Position numbers and translations under genes: made by a program. 33,245 nt of DNA from an uncultured Oscillospiraceae bacterium (GTDB taxonomy: Bacteria; Bacillota; Clostridia; Oscillospirales; Oscillospiraceae), in NCBI GenBank assembly GCA_900768135.1, contig CAAGBT010000048.1, positions 1 to 33,245 of the forward strand. The letters are read 5' to 3'. The notes under the pieces were generated by a model, which saw only the letters and a list, made by a program, of their open reading frames with translations, did no database searches and was not told where the DNA came from. Position 1 is the stretch's first letter, and each line of letters starts with the position of its first letter. Shown piece after piece: positions 30,617 through 33,245 of this stretch.

Positions 30617-30725
30617 TTGCGTAATTGCTTACGAACACATAATACAAAACAAAAGTTTTGAAGTCAATAGAATCAAAACAAAAATCATGATATTCATCAC
30701 TGTGCACAAAGGAGACGCATAATAA

Positions 30726-31298
30726 TTGGCAAATGTTAACAATATAAATGTCGATAGAATTAAGTCACTTGCTAAACAGCGTGGGATGACTATGGCGTAT
30801 ATCAATGAGTATTTGGGAAAATATCGAGGGTTCCTGTCCAGTGTACGATGCGGAACGGATCATATCGACGAGGCAGAATTGTCAATTATTGCCAAGCTCC
30901 TTGATACCACACCGGAGTATTTAACAAACCAAACGGATGATAGCGCACCATATAGGATTCAGGACAAGGCCTGTCTAAATGCCCTGATGAACATTGCGAA
31001 GGAGTTAACAGTCCCACAGGTGCGAATTATAATTCGCTTGGCAGATTTGCTACGTGATGATGCCATATGGTGCAACAGAGCAATACACGAGGAAGCACTT
31101 ACACCTGAGCACATGGAACTGTTTATGCTATCCTTGGGTATGAGCGACGATGAAATTGAGCCAGTCCGCAGGATGATTATTTCCGACAATTGGGAAGAAA
31201 AACTTGATCTGATCCGCAGGGTGCAGGCCATGTCGGACGAGGAAGTGCGGCGCGTGGCGGACATCGTGGACTTCGTCCTTGCAAAGCGCGAAAAATAG
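30726..31298 (+). CDS. XRE-family HTH regulator of the lysogeny region
   Basis: 190 aa from a TTG start at 30726 behind AAAGGAG. The HTH lies at about residues 8-60 (DRIKSLAKQRGMTMAYINEY, LSSVRCGTDHIDEAEL) followed by IAKLLDTTPEYLTNQ, the usual third part of XRE repressors. The C-terminal half is all-helical (LNALMNIAKELTVPQVRIII, EEVRRVADIVDFVLAKREK), probably for dimers. Could be the CI-like repressor or an accessory; no peptidase motif is seen, so cleavage-type induction is not evident. The 109-bp gap before it is AT-rich and holds a CAAAACAAAA direct repeat (twice). Confidence 0.75.
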   Translation: MANVNNINVDRIKSLAKQRGMTMAYINEYLGKYRGFLSSVRCGTDHIDEAELSIIAKLLDTTPEYLTNQTDDSAPYRIQDKACLNALMNIAKELTVPQVRIIIRLADLLRDDAIWCNRAIHEEALTPEHMELFMLSLGMSDDEIEPVRRMIISDNWEEKLDLIRRVQAMSDEEVRRVADIVDFVLAKREK

Positions 31299-31519
31299 CG
31301 CGGATGCCGAAGCATCTGCGCGATTCAAAAATCCGTTGCCCCCAGAAGATCGCCGGAATTTTTCAAATTCCCCGCCGAAAAGGTTGATATTTTGGGTATG
31401 CCTGCACAAGCATCTATCCCCCTCCTTTTTCTGGAAGGTGTCGACAGCCTCTTTCGTATAGGGAAGTTGCGAGGGAATGTCAATCACAACTTCGGCGGCA
31501 GCGGTACATAAAAAATAAT
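31299..31519. other. Gene-free stretch, one hairpin near its left end
   Basis: No convincing gene. A hairpin at about 31299-31322 (GATGC-CGAA-GCATC with outer CGCG pairing) follows the XRE stop but has no T run. A leftward frame continues across it into the XRE gene, but I regard it as a shadow. A 16-codon leftward peptide frame with AAGGAGG exists at about 31371-31421; unsupported. Confidence 0.4.
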
Positions 31520-31562
31520 ATAGCAGCAGCCCCGACGTCTGATGCGTCGGGGCTGCTGCTAT
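31520..31562 (-). terminator. Strong rho-independent-type terminator of the repressor transcript
   Basis: An 18-bp perfect stem (ATAGCAGCAGCCCCGACG and its complement) with a 7-nt loop; on the minus strand it is followed by ATTATTTTTTA. It ends the leftward repressor transcript; the other strand has only a weak T run. Confidence 0.85.
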
Positions 31563-31678
31563 GTATCGGTGTTTTCTTCCTGGAGTAGCTGGAGAACTTC
31601 GGCAAGCTCGGACTCGGTCAGCGTAAAGATACTGGCGATCAGGCGCATGCGGAGATCTTCTTCAGCACATTTTCCCAC
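31559..31678 (-). CDS. Small leftward ORF after the repressor, 39 aa
   Basis: From GTG at 31676-31678: VGKCAEEDLRMRLIASIFTL then TESELAEVLQLLQEENTDT; an inner ATG gives 29 aa. Its stop lies in the terminator stem, and an AGGGAGG is close to the GTG, though spacing is tight. Amphipathic helix. Likely co-transcribed with the repressor gene at 31755. Existence only moderately supported. Confidence 0.4.
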   Translation of the reverse strand: MGKCAEEDLRMRLIASIFTLTESELAEVLQLLQEENTDT

Positions 31679-31730
31679 CTCCCTTAAATTTGTTATACCT
31701 TAAAATTCCACGCAAAACAACATTTTTTTC

Positions 31731-31756
31731 GATTTGTCCCGAAATAGGGACAAATC
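31731..31756. repeat. 10-bp-arm inverted repeat at the end of the repressor gene
   Basis: GATTTGTCCC (31731-31740) and GGGACAAATC (31747-31756), with a 6-bp centre. It has no T run in the right place on either strand, so it looks more like an operator than a terminator. It touches the repressor stop codon. Confidence 0.6.
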
Positions 31757-31961
31757 AGGAGGGAGGCTTGACTACGGCAAACAGATCTGTAATAGTACAA
31801 TCAAGAGCGTCGGAAAGCAGCTCAAGCTGCGCCAGAGTGGGACTGACCTGCCCGTTCTCGATGCGGTTGAGCGCCGACCGCGATAGTCCCGTTATGCGCT
31901 CCAAATCGCGCAGCGTAAGCTCGCGCTCTGTCCGTCTCTGCCATAGTAAAATCTCAATCAT
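31755..31961 (-). CDS. Small XRE repressor-like protein, probably leaderless
   Basis: 68 aa: MIEILLWQRRTERELTLRDL, then an HTH ERITGLSRSALNRIENGQVS, then PTLAQLELLSDALDCTITDL and FAVVKPPS. Complete single-domain XRE protein. The ATG at 31959-31961 has no Shine-Dalgarno; instead TGGTATACT ends six bases upstream, so transcription would start on or beside the ATG, as for lambda cI from PRM. It is divergent from integrase, with a palindrome between them, and is followed by a small ORF and a terminator. Likely controls lysogeny or integrase; which of the two XRE proteins is the main repressor cannot be told. Confidence 0.75.
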   Translation of the reverse strand: MIEILLWQRRTERELTLRDLERITGLSRSALNRIENGQVSPTLAQLELLSDALDCTITDLFAVVKPPS

Positions 31962-31967
31962 GCTGAT

Positions 31968-31976
31968 AGTATACCA
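31968..31976 (-). promoter_or_regulatory. Extended -10 promoter of the leftward repressor
   Basis: Minus strand TGG TATACT (TGnTATAAT-type), six bases before the ATG. The -35 at about 31991-31996 (TTTATT) is poor, which an extended -10 can offset. The palindrome at 31999-32017 lies just upstream of the -35, where a bound protein could activate or repress. Confidence 0.65.
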
Positions 31977-31998
31977 TGCCCGCGCGAAAAAATAAAAG

Positions 31999-32017
31999 GG
32001 TGTCCAAATTGGACACC
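31999..32017. repeat. 19-bp palindrome, copy 5
   Basis: GGTGTCCAAATTGGACACC in the divergent gap between the small repressor and integrase, 13 bp before the integrase ATG and touching its ribosome site (GAAAGGAGG). Same orientation as the others. Confidence 0.9.
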
Positions 32018-32030
32018 GAAAGGAGGAAAT

Positions 32031-33113
32031 ATGAAGCCGCCAAAAGCGAAACAACTGCCGTCCGGCATGTGGTACTGCCGGATACGGGTAGACGGAAAAG
32101 ACATATCGATCACGCGCAGCTCGGAAAAAGTGGCCATCGCCGAGGCGATGGCCATCAAGGCGGGAATCATCGAGATGCGAAAAGAGCAGACATGCCCGAC
32201 ATTGGCCGCAGCGCTGCGCAGCTACATTGACGCGCGGGACGGCCTAATCTCGGAGTCTACAATTCGTGGCTATATGACGATCCGAGATCACAGGTTTGAG
32301 AAGCTGCAAGGCTTTGACCTGGGCAAAATTACCGCAGCGCAGTGGCAAGCGGAGATCAAGCGGGAGGCCAAAAGGCTGTCGCCAAAGACGGTTGCTAACT
32401 CATGGGCGCTTATCGCGGCTGTTTTGCGCGAAAACGAACTGGCAATTCCGCGCGTTGTGCTCCCGGCCGCCATAGTAAACGAGCATGAGTATCTGCTGCC
32501 GAGCCAAATCCCCGTATTTCTCGATGCCATCCACGGCCAAGACGTGGAGCTTCCGGCCCTTCTGGGGCTGCATAGCTTGCGCCGGTCCGAGATCCTCAAA
32601 GTGACGTGGCGCGACATCGACCTGCGGCAGCAATTGATCCATGTCCACGGGGCAGCGGTCTTTGACAAAAATCAAAAGCTGGTCTACAAGGCGGCGAATA
32701 AAAACGAGACCTCATACAGGTCTGTCCCGATCATGATCCCGCGCCTGGCGGAAATGCTTGCCGAACTGCCGCGGTCACGCGAGCATCTTGTCTGCTGCAA
32801 TCCGAATACGATCTGGGCACAGGTCAATCGTACATGCCGGTCGGCCGGGCTGCCGGAGATAGGCACGCACGGCCTGAGACATAGCTTCGCGTCGCTGGCT
32901 TACTCGCTCGGTGTGAGCGAGGAGGCGACCATGCGCATGGGCGGATGGAAGGACATCCAGACAATGCGCAAGATCTACACACATATCTCCAAGGTCGATC
33001 TCGCCTCAGCGGCAAAGCGGATGAGCGAATTTTACCGAAAAGCCTACGCTCCCAAAAATGACGATGAAAATGGCGACGAGGTTTTATTGGGCCTTGCGCC
33101 GCAAGGCGTATAG
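32031..33113 (+). CDS. int: Tyrosine recombinase / phage integrase
   Basis: 360 aa, ATG at 32031 with AAAGGAGG. The N-terminal part is an AP2-like arm-binding domain (PSGMWYCRIRVDGKDISITR), then a SAM-like core-binding domain (TLAAALRSYIDARDGLISES, TIRGYMTIRDHRFEKLQGFD). The catalytic domain has LLGLHSLRRSEILKVTW (Arg I), HGLRHSFASLAYSLG (H-x-x-R) and MGGWKDIQTMRKIYTHIS, with Trp in the second His/Trp position and Tyr as nucleophile. Complete. Located 11 bp before the att-tRNA region, as usual for a tRNA-integrating phage. Confidence 0.95.
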   Translation: MKPPKAKQLPSGMWYCRIRVDGKDISITRSSEKVAIAEAMAIKAGIIEMRKEQTCPTLAAALRSYIDARDGLISESTIRGYMTIRDHRFEKLQGFDLGKITAAQWQAEIKREAKRLSPKTVANSWALIAAVLRENELAIPRVVLPAAIVNEHEYLLPSQIPVFLDAIHGQDVELPALLGLHSLRRSEILKVTWRDIDLRQQLIHVHGAAVFDKNQKLVYKAANKNETSYRSVPIMIPRLAEMLAELPRSREHLVCCNPNTIWAQVNRTCRSAGLPEIGTHGLRHSFASLAYSLGVSEEATMRMGGWKDIQTMRKIYTHISKVDLASAAKRMSEFYRKAYAPKNDDENGDEVLLGLAPQGV

Positions 33114-33124
33114 AGATTTTCTAT

Positions 33125-33152
33125 GTGGGTTCAAGTCCCGCCTCGCGCACCA
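33125..33152 (+). other. attR candidate: 3' end of a tRNA gene (T-arm, acceptor, CCA)
   Basis: GTGGG-TTCAAGT-CCCGC is a good T-arm; CTCGCGC then A and CCA end it, so the 5' acceptor strand would be GCGCGAG. No 5' half is present upstream (integrase ends at 33113), so this is a tRNA fragment at the phage-host junction. A73 and the T-arm sequence suggest tRNA-Leu. The intact tRNA should lie at the other prophage end, left of this window. Confidence 0.8.
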
Positions 33153-33162
33153 AAAGATGAAA

Positions 33163-33192
33163 CCCTGCAAACAGTACGTTTGCAGGGCTTTT
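33163..33192 (+). terminator. Terminator downstream of the tRNA fragment
   Basis: CCCTGCAAAC (33163-33172), 5-nt loop, GTTTGCAGGG (33178-33187), then CTTTTCTT. It reads in the tRNA direction and is probably host sequence marking the end of the prophage. Confidence 0.85.
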
Positions 33193-33245
33193 CTTGTATT
33201 TGCAAGGGGAAACGGGGTTTTAGAGGTCCCGGATATGGGAGTGAA

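Noticed and set aside
31128..31487. Leftward frame of 119 codons
   Set aside because: Half of it is antisense to the XRE gene; GTG start without a ribosome site. Only a remnant, if anything.
31731..31756. Inverted repeat as a terminator
   Set aside because: No T run follows on either strand. Kept as an operator-like repeat instead.

Overview
This window is most of a tailed-phage (siphovirus-type, HK97-like) prophage in a GC-rich Gram-positive host. The Shine-Dalgarno sequences are strong, the head, tail and lysis genes resemble those of Firmicutes phages, and the int-proximal end runs into the 3' end of a tRNA gene followed by a terminator. A gut clostridium of the Oscillospirales type is my best guess; that is inference from gene style and base composition, not from a marker gene.

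Layout. The right end (about 33,113-33,245) holds the attachment junction: the T-arm and acceptor end of a tRNA (probably tRNA-Leu) and its terminator, next to a tyrosine integrase read rightward. Next to it is the lysogeny region (28.4-32.0 kb): a small leftward HTH repressor with an apparently leaderless promoter, a rightward HTH gene, an exonuclease-BRCT protein and two small overlapping convergent membrane-protein genes. From 28.4 kb leftward everything is on the minus strand: three early HTH regulators, a tRNA-Cys-like sequence, a structured intergenic RNA candidate, a winged-helix replication initiator carrying an iteron-like origin inside its gene, a DnaB helicase, ParA, and a ParB-like protein with zinc-finger-like and HTH extensions. 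Then come small genes, a frame-split PAPS-reductase-family gene, an HUH endonuclease, a zinc-ribbon protein and HNH. A GC-rich gap that is a good cos candidate follows, then the packaging, head and tail modules (TerS, TerL, portal, protease, capsid, connectors, tail tube, tail chaperone with a -1 frameshift, tape measure, Dit, Tal, tail fibre-like). Last are the lysis cassette and an AT-rich leucine-rich-repeat gene. The endolysin is cut by the window's left edge.

Most notable signals: (1) a perfect 19-bp palindrome, GGTGTCCAAATTGGACACC, occurs five times, always in the same orientation. Four copies are just before a gene start and one is inside the parB-like gene's 5' end; it forces the peptide VSNLDT into two unrelated proteins. 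With the phage ParA/ParB pair this looks like a dispersed centromere or operator set. (2) A textbook A_AAA_AAC frameshift site with a stem-loop in the tail chaperone. (3) A tail gene without an ATG, GTG or TTG start that sits behind a 13-nt perfect match to the 16S anti-SD and probably starts with CTG. (4) A roughly 104-nt minus-strand RNA fold with a G-U pair and a UUCG tetraloop. (5) A tRNA-Cys-like element with a shrunken D-arm. (6) An origin embedded in the initiator gene.
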